Assembly: GCA_037447655.1 (NCBI GenBank)
Contig: JBBHKE010001136.1
Location: 1 to 45,629, forward strand
DNA: 45,629 nt
Source of the DNA: Zygnema cylindricum
Lineage: Eukaryota > Streptophyta > Zygnematophyceae > Zygnematales > Zygnemataceae
Reading direction: 5' to 3'
Position numbers and translations under genes: made by a program. Below are positions 11,007 through 21,328 of this stretch, piece by piece. Under the pieces are notes generated by a model. It did not search any database, was not told the DNA's origin, and saw nothing but the letters and a program-made list of their open reading frames with translations. Position 1 is the stretch's first letter. The number at the start of each line of letters is the position of its first letter.

Positions 11007-14000
11007 CTCATGTAGCAGTTCCTGAATCAAAGATAACAGAAAATCCTGTTTCAGAGGCTGTCCAGAGGGACACTTACCTATACAGAATGGGCAATAACAA
11101 ATGTAGGTGGATCATTTACAGCACTTTCACCCTGAGTTACACATTATAGAGCTTACATATTTCCATCAGCGCAGTAGCTTACCTGTTGCACCTAGAGGAT
11201 GCCCAAGTGCAAGTGCTCCTCCGTTAACATTAATTTTTGATTCATCAAGCTCCAACTTCCTCTGACAGTAATTGAATTGTGATGCAAACGCCTGCAAAGC
11301 CCACAAAAACCAATAAGAATGTGCTTGAAGAAAAAATACACTTTTGGAAAATCACAATGCTTTTCATGTAACAGGAACTTTTCAAAGGAAGCTTCGAAGT
11401 GTATGCACGCAATTCACTTCTGTTGCATCTGAGCAATTACATACTCGCCTTGCCAAATGGTGCATGTATGTAAAGGAAAACATCTGCATAGATTCTGATT
11501 ATTTCTGTTTTTAAAGGATTCAAAAAAAAACACATAAAAATCGACATTAAACCAAGGTCAACATAGCTACGTTTACGGACTGTCAAAACAAAAATCTGGT
11601 TGAGGGACCACAATATCCGTATGTCAGCTGTACACACTCGAATGCAAGGTTTACATACATGACAAAGTATCAAACGTTTACACTACAGACCTAAAAGATT
11701 TTAGGAACTCTGATAAATATAGAAAGAAGGTAGTTGTGGTCCAGAGGATATAATTCAAATCCAACACTGATAACATTAGCTTAAAAAAGCATTGACAACC
11801 CTTTTTCTCAGTTGCATAAATACAACTACACTACAAGTTAATAAAAAAGCAGCTTGAATGAAGAAAAGGAAGACGCAATCACCTCATTGATTTCAAAGAG
11901 GTCCACGTCGTCCAGCTCCAAGCCTGCTGACTTCACAGCTGCTGGAATTGCAACAGCCGGGCCAATGCCCATAACAGCTGGATCAACTCCAACAGCGGCA
12001 AAGCTCCTGTAATGAGACAAACCCGGAGAAATGAACAATCAGCTTTCATTTCAAAACATCAACGATGGGTCCAGTGTATGTAATGACAAAATACGAACTC
12101 ACACACAGCTTGTAAGGAAATAAAAGTTGTGACTAGTGGACAGCTCAGTTCTTAATGAATTTCTTTTTTTAGTGTATATTCAGATACTGATAAGTTCCAA
12201 TTTATCTAGTCCATTCATTTGTTGGTATAACCGGCCCATATATACCAGCAACGACCACGCTTCAGTTGCAGTCCAGCTTCAAGTTCAGGATTGAATGCAG
12301 TTTCATGTATGATTCTAAACGAAACTGAAGTTTTGATGGCTATCTACTACAATCTGCTGCATCAAAATTCTGCAGAAGGAACTGACCTGAATACCCCAAG
12401 AATAGGAAGATTTCTTCGAGCAGCTTCTGAACGCTTCATCAGGAGTACCGCAGCTGCACCATCGCTGACCTGGCTCGAGTTTCCTGCAGTTGTTGAGCCA
12501 TTCTTTTTGAAAACTGGCTTCAAACGAGCAAGGTCCGCCAAAGAGGCGTTTGGACGGAAGCCATCATCTTGTGAAATAATGACTGCTTTCTCATCTCCCG
12601 TCTTTGGATCCACGATCTGTTCCAGGGCAGTTCCCAGCACATTACTAAGAAGGTCTAAGCAGGTTTTGTAAATAAAAAAATTCTTTGAAAAGTCAGAAAC
12701 TGATGTTTTAGCTCACATAATAGGAAGAAAAAACTGACCTTGGTATGCACTGGAACAATCTCGTCCTTGAACCTCCCTGCTGCAGTAGCAGCAGCCGCTT
12801 TTCTGTGAGATTTTACCTGTACCAATTATTGAAAACTGGGAAATTTTAGAAAAAGACATAATGGACAAACTCTTGTCAAAGTCAAAAAGCAAATCTGTGC
12901 ATGAATTACCAATAACCTCAAAGACGAGCAGTCATATGCACGAGTTAGCAGAATTAAAAAAAAAGAATCTTGACTATTCAGTTCTCATAAATAAACCCAT
13001 GTCCTACTTACCGCAGCTTCGTCCTGGCTTTGTTTATCCACTCCGTAACGTTCGGCAACGTTTTCAGACGTCACTCCCATGGGGAGCAGACAGTCCTGAG
13101 CACGCTTGTTGCTCTCCACCTGCCAATTTGTCATGATCAAAATTTGAGCACCATACATCATCTCCCTGGGTCTTCAACAGAAGCAGCTCATAACTCACTG
13201 AAATAACGTCAAAAATATCACCCTTACAGTAGATCGTCGTAGCAACCTAATACTGCTCATCAAAACTCACCTTAGGATTGACACTGCCTTCCCATGCCAT
13301 TGGATTTGCAGTCATGGATTCCAACCCAGCTCCAATTCCTACATACAAAGACAGCAAATTTGAGGATTAAGAATGATATTATCTAGATGAATACTGACTT
13401 GGATAAATGGGAAAAGAAGTCAAGTATATGCAACCACCGCGAGTATACTCACCTATATCATAAAAACCGGCTCTGATAGAAGCAACTACATCTGCAACAG
13501 CTTGAAGTCCAGAGGAACACTGTCTGTTGACAGTTCTCACCGGAACAGTTTCTGTATCAAACAGCGACACAAGAAGAGGCATTAATTTGGTTAGTCTTGT
13601 TTCTCACAATTTCACTGGCAGCCTAAACAGTTTATGGAGTCAGAACCTTGAGTCAATATTTGTTGATACATATCACTGACATTTCGGCAGAAGTAATAGC
13701 AGCAACAAGAAACATGCGACTTTGATCGCCGTTTCCCATTGACTCTAATGGCCTTCTTCCAGATTTCTAAAGGAGTAATTCCCTAAATATTGTGAACTTT
13801 ATGATTAGAATGAACGTGTTTCCCGCCTAGGTCGTCCAACAATGGCATTCATATAATGAGGAAAACTTTGAAAATGGCTCTTAAAAAACCTAGCTTGAGT
13901 GTCACTACGAGCAATCTAGTATGATTAAAGACATGAAGATGACGCCAAAATTTATGATAAACCTTTCAGGACATCATCCATTGTGCTCACATTTGACATA

Positions 14001-15010
14001 ATTGCCGTTAGGTTAGCATTAGAAGCCGAAGGAAAAGAAGAAGATCGCAAGAACCAAAGACAGCCGAATAGGACAGACGTCAAAGCCAGAACCAAAGAAA
14101 AGAGAAAAAACACCATAACAAAAAAATACTCAGAGATACTTCTGAAAGACCACGTGCCAACCCTTTTTACAATTTTTCACTGTGATAACGAGTTTTACTT
14201 ATTTCTAGATTCAGTACCTGGGAATCCTGCAAAGAAAGATGCCATTCTGCACTCGTTTGCACGTTGAGCGCCAGGTGCTAAAACGCTTCCGACGATAATA
14301 TCTCCAACGTCTTCAGGCTTGACACCAACTGACTCGACAACAGCCTGCACGACAAGCATAAGATCCGATTAGACAAAGACATGCTTCCCCTAAACTTACC
14401 GACAGATAGCTAATGCATCGACTATCTACAAGGTATGTTAGGCCACAATACCCTGAGGACAGGGGCGAGCAAGTCGTCCGGGAAAGTGTCCTTAAAACCG
14501 CCTCGTTTGGCTTTGCAGATAGGTGTACGAAGAGCACTGCACCATATATCAAGTAAAAATTCCATGTGCCAATAAGTTCATTGTCAAACGCGAAAACATG
14601 CATGAAAATATACCAAACGAAAACAAGTAGTCAACATAAATTAAGAGGTAAACACTGTCGCAATAAGTCACCTAACAATGACAACATCATCACTGGAGTC
14701 CAGTCTGCGTTCGTAAGATGCAGAATCTCCAGCAGAACAGGGATAGGCCTGCAACACAGACAGAAACACAACGTGCTCCCTTATGAGAAAACAATCTCCG
14801 GTTAAGCAGCGAAACATGACCAATGAACACTAAACCAGCTGCTTTTCAAAAACAGAAGTGATTGACAAAGGTACACTAAAAATATATAAAAAACAGAACA
14901 TGAATTAACAAAAATGTTTTAAAAAGTACCAGGAGATCAGACACGTGAGCACCAGCAGCAGGCTGCAGGTGACCTTGGAGTACAGCACTTCGACGTCGTA
15001 CGGCCTCCAT
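10383..15010 (-). CDS. KAT2: Peroxisomal 3-ketoacyl-CoA thiolase (acetyl-CoA acyltransferase), 13 exons
   Basis: It catalyses thiolytic cleavage of 3-ketoacyl-CoA to acetyl-CoA and a shortened acyl-CoA, the last step of peroxisomal beta-oxidation. Exons on the minus strand: 15010-14930, 14748-14672, 14536-14452, 14344-14218, 13551-13453, 13338-13271, 13119-13012, 12816-12739, 12616-12387, 12006-11883, 11291-11183, 10938-10855, 10492-10383. Phases agree throughout, giving 1380 nt and 459 residues, close to the usual plant length (about 460). Residues 7-15 (R-S-x5-H-L) fit a PTS2 import signal. The catalytic Cys135 is in [13 protein letters not shown], His390 in [17 protein letters not shown] and Cys422 in VVSMCIGSGMG. 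No broken motif is seen. KAT2 (PED1) is the best-known plant orthologue, and the window cannot distinguish KAT1, KAT2 and KAT5. Exons 12 and 13 also occur as a partial copy at 41066-41620. Confidence 0.96.
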
Positions 15011-15400
15011 GGAGAAAGAGCTAGGAGGAGGAAAGACTGGAGTTTGACACAGGTGAAGGTGCAAAATAAAAACGGTGGAAACAAAACAATTGCAAGACTG
15101 GAACAAAATTCAAGCAGGCTTTTTATGCCGCAAAAAGAAAGTAGAGCCGGTACGGCCGACGTGGCGGATAAGCGCAAGAAGGGCACGTCCGCGTCACGGA
15201 CGGCGTGGCTTGCCACGTGCGATGCTAGCCGGTGGGCCCAAGGGAACCTATCTACCGTCCCGCGACTCAGGAGTAGAGAGCCACGCAGACTTTTGGCTGA
15301 TGTGGCATAATGTAAGTGGATAATTGTCCAAAAGGTACCATAAAGTAAATCTAGAATATCAGCCCTTTGGTCGTGGTTACCGCTGTTCACGAAAAGCTGG
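15011..15400 (-). promoter_or_regulatory. Probable thiolase promoter/5' UTR, GC-rich with G-box
   Basis: Immediately upstream of the thiolase start, base composition switches to GC- and CpG-rich (15140-15300), unlike the surrounding AT-rich DNA. A palindromic G-box core CACGTG sits at 15214-15219 within GCCACGTGC, a known bZIP/bHLH target. A second CACGTG lies in exon 1 near 14942. Assignment as promoter is by position only. Confidence 0.4.
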
Positions 15401-17205
15401 GAAACTCAACGAGGGTACGGAAACTGATTCCAGAACCGTCAGATGACGCTCATTAATGTTTTGCAAGTTAATCGACGACAAGTACAGTAATGAATAATGT
15501 CGTACGAAACGAGTCCTTCACCATGCCTGGGGCATGCCGTTACAGACTTACAGTATTAGGTCAGGGTGATACACAAATTGTAAGAGCTCACTTATAAAGG
15601 ATGACAGCTTTTTATTCGAGGAGGTGCAAGAACGGTGGATTTTCGACAGTAGGGCTGACGTTTCGGAAACTTTGTTATCGCGATCTGTAATGTGAAAGTT
15701 TCTTTGCCAACAGAAAGCCTGGAGACCATCGACCAGTTTTAAACACATTTTTTCTCTTATAAATTGTGCAGGTAGAATTGACCATGAAAAACATTCACAT
15801 TCTGTACAAGAAAATCAGGAAAGCGTTGGCTTCTTCATTTTGTAAGTACTGGGAGTAACTCTAACTAAGGTGAGTATTAGTTGCATGGCTTTGAATGGAG
15901 CAGCAATTTATTTTGACATCGCCAGATTTCAGAAATGAATACGAACAGAGAGGATGAAGGTTGCAGCTACAGGTTTTGCAATATATGGTAAAATAACCCA
16001 AAGATTTTATTGAAAAGCATGATGGTAAACCATCTGAGCCCATGGGTACAGAGAGGGTGGCAAGACCAAAACCGAAAAACTACAGCGAAGCAAACAAAAG
16101 GAAAAGCGTAGTCATCGTAACCATCCAAAGGCTTCACCACATCATGTCTTTTTGATTAAGAAGAACAGGTTTATGAGTGTACAAAGTTCAATGTCACTTT
16201 ACTGCTATATATTACAAAAATGCAATGCTTACATACGATACACAACTTTTGCATACTTGTCTAGTCACTACTGCAACATTCTAGAATATATCCAATAGTG
16301 CAATTTTTCTGCAACATGGCACATTGTTGACTGCAGCCAATTGAACTTGTGAACTACTACTGCATGGATCACACAAAATTTTACTCTCCATCGGGAAGCA
16401 ACGATAGGCGCGCTGAACATGAACAGTATGGATACAGGATGGAGCAGAACAGAACGTACAGAACGAAACAGTATGGATGCGTACTTGTTTCCTAATTGTC
16501 TTGTCTGTGTACGAGGTTATTTGTGGTTGTTTTATCCTGGCTGAACTCCAATTTTAGAGGAAAGAGAACCCAAAATTGTTAATTTCCCCCCCTTGCTCCT
16601 CATTTCTTGTATACCATCTAAGACTTTTCCTATGCGCTAGTCCCCAAATTTCACCCTTTTTGATTTTGCTCATCTGAAAAATAATATGGGGTGGAACGGA
16701 TTAGACAACTCGCAATGGACAGATATAGATATCCTGTAGCAATCAAGTCAACCCCTTTACAATGTTATTAACTTCACAATATCTGATCGTATCCGTTCAC
16801 GGCTATCCAAGAACATCATAACATGGCTTGAGTTTCGACACTACATGCAAACAATACCCATTACAAATAGAACAAAAAATACCATTTTTTGTAAGTACTC
16901 AGAGATACTTCTATTGAATATCTGCCGTCATCTTTCTCTATGCTGACGAGTTTCAATCAACTCAACACATCCTGACTATCTACAGAAAATAATTGCATTG
17001 TTTCTAGGAGGGAAAAAATGTGATTGTTGCTTGAAATACTATCTACACCCTGAATAAATCATATCCCTCCTCTACCACTAAATGGCACACATTAAACATC
17101 TTGAGTCCACAGACAACTTGGTAAAGCTAGCGTGACACAGAAAAATCTTAAGAACTGATCATATGTCATACGCTAAATCCACAAACATAACTAAAGGATA
17201 AATAG
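15401..17205. other. Intergenic region, no gene recognised
   Basis: I see nothing with family similarity. A segment 15771-15841 is bounded by a good acceptor (TTGTGCAG) and donor (GTAAGT) on the plus strand and could be a non-coding or short coding exon, but I could not link it to other exons in frame. The rest is AT-rich. Confidence 0.35.
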
Positions 17206-18104
17206 TAGTGTTGTGTATCGGTAAAAAACTTATCGCGATAACACCGATACCGATAGTTATCGGTTATCGAACGGTCAGAGGTTCCGATATATCGGTCTGG
17301 GACCAACAAATTCCATATCAGCGATAACTTAAAAAATATATAGTATGCATACAATAGTACTTTATAACATACTGTATTATTTTATTGATTTTATATAACG
17401 TGGCATGCCACGTATGAAAATCTGTTCCGTTACATTGTAACTGCAATCTATTACGGTAAACGCAGCACATAAACGCTGGCCGGTTAACTGAACAAAAAGT
17501 TTACGGCGACGTACGTAAATTTACTACAAAACTGGTGAGCATGGAACTGAAAAAGGACAGCGGACACAAAAGTACAACGGACGCAAAATAACATTCTGCG
17601 CGCCGTTGGAATCGAACGGACGACTTGGAATGAAAAAACACGAACGGACGGGCCAGCGTGAGCGCCGGCATCCCAGAATGGCTCTTTTGGCAGATTTTGC
17701 CAAAAAAGCCGACAGATTGACACGTGGCAGGTCCCAGTGGATCTCAAGGAATTAAGGGACAAAGCCATGGCTTCGGATGTGAAAGGTACATCGTTTTTAC
17801 TGGATCCGTATCAAAATCGTACAGATTTCATGGCGGCTACGGTACATTACTTTCTATGCTTGAACACGTCCGGAGAATATGACGTATAGTTGAGTGTACA
17901 GACCGTATATTTATATGTACGGTCCGTACAGTTATCGCCGATAATTATCGTTATCGGCATTATCGCCAATAAGTACCCGATATTATCGGCTACTTATCGG
18001 CGATAAGACCGATGTCGATATATCGTACCAATATATCGATTATCGGATACCCGAAAAAAGGCCCATATCGGTTATCGGCAAATCGTTACCGATCCACAAC
18101 ACTA
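17206..18104. mobile_element. hAT-like MITE copy C, 899 bp, inverted relative to copy A
   Basis: The termini are TAGTGTTGTGTATCGGTAA at the left and the inverse (with one change, GATCCACAACACTA) at the right. The flanking 8-mers are ATAAATAG and ATAAATAC, a target duplication with one mismatch. The internal sequence is the reverse complement of copies A and B, with the same CGATA/TATCG-rich subterminal blocks. It sits 3' of the transporter fragment. Confidence 0.87.
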
Positions 18105-18280
18105 ATAAATACACTATTAGCCACAATATTCAACAACTGCCTAAGCAGCAAAAAGTGATCAATTACTTGTCGACGACAACGAGCATGTCCACAAAGACAA
18201 TCATAAAAAAAACCCTCGAGAATATCACAAACGATGCTCTCCAACTCTTTGTTTCTATTGAGCTGAATCCGAACTAAGTC

Positions 18281-18513
18281 TCAGCTACGGACCACAAAAA
18301 CGCCCAAAGTGATGATGAGAAGAGTGGACGGCATTCCATATCGGAGGTGCCTCCAAAACGTGAGACGATATTGAGGAGATGCAAAGCGAGCTTCTTCACA
18401 AACAATTAGTGTGGCTGCCGATCCCACCAGGGTAAGATTACCGGCTACTGTGCTGATCCACGCCAAAAGAAGCCACGCTCTTGTCACAGGAGTCGAAGCA
18501 GTCGAGGCAACAA
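18281..18513 (-). pseudogene. Orphan last exon of an Lsi2/ArsB-like anion transporter
   Basis: On the minus strand, [48 protein letters not shown] and a final hydrophobic segment end in a stop codon (18281-18283). This matches the C-terminus of the plant Lsi2 silicon-efflux/ArsB-NhaD transporter family, including the WVSTVAGNL-GSAANLIVCEQAR signature. Similarity fades near 18513, where the sequence turns into short GGTCCCAAAA-containing repeats, and no upstream exons are seen. It is therefore a truncated gene remnant. If upstream exons lay beyond the repeats on the minus strand they should be at 18.5-19.3 kb, and none are visible. Confidence 0.75.
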
Positions 18514-18800
18514 TTCAGGGTCCCAAAAGTAGAACTGCAATACAAATAATGAGAACATAGGAGTGGTGAGTGAACCAAAGAAAGGAAAAAACAGAGATTC
18601 TGTGAGCAAGGGGTCAAAAATCATAACAGGGGCAGCCTAGCAATCCGAGGTCCCAAAAGTAGCACTGTAAAAAGGTTAAGGAGAAAATGGATATAGTAAG
18701 GGAACCGAATAAAAGGAAGAAGAGAGAAGCAGTGAGCGAGGGGTCCCAAAAATAGCAGTGCAAAAATGAAGGAGAAAATGGGAGTTTCGTATATCGTTAT
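18514..18800 (-). repeat. Short tandem-like repeats with GGTCCCAAAA units
   Basis: Three imperfect units of roughly 100-130 bp each start with GGTCCCAAAA(G/A)TAG (18519, 18650 and 18746) and contain AAGGAGAAAATGG-like and GAGAGAAGCAGTGAGC-like segments. They directly abut the truncated transporter exon. The strand label is arbitrary. Confidence 0.6.
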
Positions 18801-19257
18801 AAGCATGAGCATGTAGCACCTATACATAACTTTCGTATATATATATGTTAAGTGAAAAGAGGGAAGCAGGGAGCAAACCAAACTAAGGGAGAAAGGGGAA
18901 CAGCCAGCAGACAATTTGAAGGAAAAAGAGAAGCAGTTAGCAAAAAGAGAAAGAGTAAGCAACCCAAGAGCAATCTGAAGTATGGAAAAAGAGAAAAGAA
19001 TGGAGTGATTAATGAGGTGTATTCAAGAGAGTGTGACGTCCCAGACATGAAGCAAAGTTATATCTTTAAATAGTTGGTGGAAGATAGAAAATGGTCATGG
19101 AAGTTGCTTATGTGATTTGGCTGAACTCTTCGAGAATTAAAAGCAGATTGGTGGAAAGGTACGAGCATACAAAGTATGAGAGTTATGTTACATGTTCATC
19201 TTCTTTTATCGGTGTTATTTAAGATGGAAAATTTATGCTCAAATTTTTTGTAGGTAA

Positions 19258-19339
19258 ACCAAAAGATACCAAAAAGCCCTCCACCGCAATGAACATCCCC
19301 GAGAAAAAACCAGAAGAGAATAAGAAACCTGCAAACTAA
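19258..19339 (+). CDS. Orphan terminal coding exon of unknown gene
   Basis: After an acceptor (TTTTTTGTAG), the frame GKPKDTKKPSTAMNIPEKKP continues with EENKKPAN and a stop at 19337-19339. This Lys/Pro-rich tail looks like a C-terminal exon but has no recognisable upstream exons here. The distal half (EKKPEENKKPAN plus stop and the DNA that follows) recurs at 25043, downstream of the aspartic protease exons, without its acceptor. Whether this tail belonged to a protease is unknown. Confidence 0.35.
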
Positions 19340-19716
19340 CCGTTGGTGTCAACAGAAGAAGCAAACCGGGATGTGACTTGTACATACATGCAAAAACATG
19401 GAACTATAAAGCTGGCGAAACTGCCCATAAAAGTATGGACTGTGAATTTCAGGTGTGATAAAAATAGAGTATCGAAACAAAAAAACTGATACATAGAAAC
19501 AAAGAAACGAATAAGAGATGACTTGTCAAAATTAGATTAAATTTGATTAGATGAGCTGGGGATGAAATGAAGGTGATATTGTTATCCCTCTTCTATTCTC
19601 CAAATTTCCCCCTTCGTGCTGGCCTTTTCTTCTTTGACCATTAGTCTCCTTTTCTCTGTTGAAAGTGGGCTAGTCCCGCTTTCCTCTGCAATATAAGACG
19701 AAAAATATATGTACTA

Positions 19717-19933
19717 CACCGCCAATCGTTATTAGCGTGTAAGTTTTTTTAGCGCATACGAATAATTAGCGTGGTTTAGGCTAATTGGGAATTTGGAAAT
19801 TTTCGAAGAAATCCTCTATTCTAATTGAGAATTAGGGTTGTTTTTAAATAGTGTGGATAATTATATTTGAGAATTAAAAAAGAATAAAGCGGGACGGAAT
19901 TAGGCTACACAACGCTAATAACGATTGGCGGTG
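19717..19933. mobile_element. TA-flanked MITE, CACCGCCAATCG family
   Basis: Inverted termini CACCGCCAATCGTTATTAGC, with TA on both sides (19715-19716 and 19934-19935). Length 217 bp, non-coding. Confidence 0.85.
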
Positions 19934-19940
19934 TACAGTA

Positions 19941-20148
19941 CACAGCCAATCGTTATTAGCGTTGTGTACGCTAATTACGTCCCGCTTTTTTTTTCTCAAA
20001 TAGGGTTATCCACACTATTTAAAGGAACCCTAATTCCTAATTAGAATAGACGATTTCTTCGAAAATTTCCAAATTCCCAATTAGCGTAAACCACGCTAAT
20101 TATTCGTATACGCTAAAAAAACTTACACGCTAATAACGATTGGCGGTG
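19941..20148. mobile_element. TA-flanked MITE, adjacent copy
   Basis: Termini CACAGCCAATCG (one change from family) and CGATTGGCGGTG, with TA on both sides. It is separated from the previous element by the 7-mer TACAGTA. Confidence 0.85.
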
Positions 20149-20152
20149 TACT

Positions 20153-21328
20153 TTTCAAAAAGCTGATTCAAACCTACAATTGCATAAACAGCTCTTACAG
20201 GGAAATTGGCTGGTCAAAACTTAAAAGTACGCGATTCCTGGAGTTACTGGGGCAGCTTTTTCAGGAAATTGTACATTTTGTCGTAAAACGTCCAGTTTTT
20301 TGTATTATTGCCACAGTACTTGTCAGTAATACTGTTGGAAGTTTGGAACGGGCTGTTGTGCTGTACTGTTGTTGCCGCCACAGTACTTCAACCATGTGCA
20401 ATGAGAGGTACAGTACAGTACTGTACTAATTTTTCTCCGTACAGCTGGCTTTCCGGATTACGACGCCAGTTGTTGTGAGTTGTAACGTTTTACATATTGT
20501 ACGGATGTGACGCATTCTTTATACTCATACTGTAGTTGGAGAAGGTATGGAACGCTATTTGTGATAGCCCCATATTGTACGCTTATTGTACGTGGGAGTC
20601 CGTGTAATACGCATGAAATACGATATCACTAAATAGTGTTCCACATGCCTTTCACTTATAACTTTTCGAACCACGAGACATGGGCCACATGCCCTCATTC
20701 ATTAAAAGTTTAAAACTTTAAAATGCGACAGCAACACCATAGGAGTACGGTAGGGTTTCTGTCCTCAATTGCATGACATATGACGTACACTAAACGTACG
20801 GTACCGTACACGTCTGTTGTGACACCCCTGCGACGTGCTGTGAGTCTGTGACATGCCATGGAGCTTTCAAAATGTCATAATTCCAACCATCCCAGCTTTC
20901 CTCTCATCATTGTACTTAATATTGCTTTCTGTTTGTAGAAACGATATTTTTAGCCTTCAATGGTCGTCAAAGACCTCGTCCCTCCGTCGTGTTTTACACC
21001 AAATGGTTTGCCCATTGCAAGTTATGCAGCAATATCTTCTTCCTTTCGTTTTCTTTCAATTTTTGAAATTTGAGCCATTATCGATTTGTCAGCAATTCGT
21101 TGAGTGAAAGAGCAGCATCACGACGCCTACATTATTTTTTGCACATTTTTATCGACATGCTTTTCAAGTTTTCTTATTTTTTTTCATTCAAGTTTAGCCA
21201 CTGTCAATTGTCGCCATTGTCACGAACTGAAGTGCATGAAAATCGTACCTTTTATTTCATTTACCAACCTTCTCTTCCTCCCTCTCTCTCTCTCCCTCCC
21301 TCTCTCTCTCTCACAACTAGACACAAGG
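20153..21328. other. Upstream region of the aspartic protease, no other gene
   Basis: Contains repeated TACTGTAC/GTACGGTACC-type palindromic motifs (20320-20450 and near 20795) and a CTCTCCCT tract just before the protease start (21274-21312). I recognise no separate gene. Open frames continuous with the protease start codon run through the pyrimidine tract and are likely 5' UTR. Confidence 0.4.

Larger units (their letters stand above)
19301..20152 (+). repeat. 852-bp dispersed repeat, copy 1
   Basis: Identical by eye to 25043-25894 (offset 5742). It covers the end of the orphan terminal exon, its presumed 3' UTR and two complete MITEs. The right boundary lies at the outer TA of the second MITE. 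The left boundary in the other copy lies at the end of a CTCCCT tract. Confidence 0.93.

Noticed and set aside
12291-12671. 126-residue plus-strand frame
   Set aside because: Antisense shadow of thiolase exon 9.
14905-15390. 161-residue minus frame and overlapping plus frames upstream of the thiolase
   Set aside because: They overlap thiolase exon 1 in other frames and the GC-rich upstream region; no family similarity.
20330-20450. GTACAGTACTGTAC-like palindromes as an operator or MITE
   Set aside because: Short palindromes recur but I found no paired termini or target duplication.
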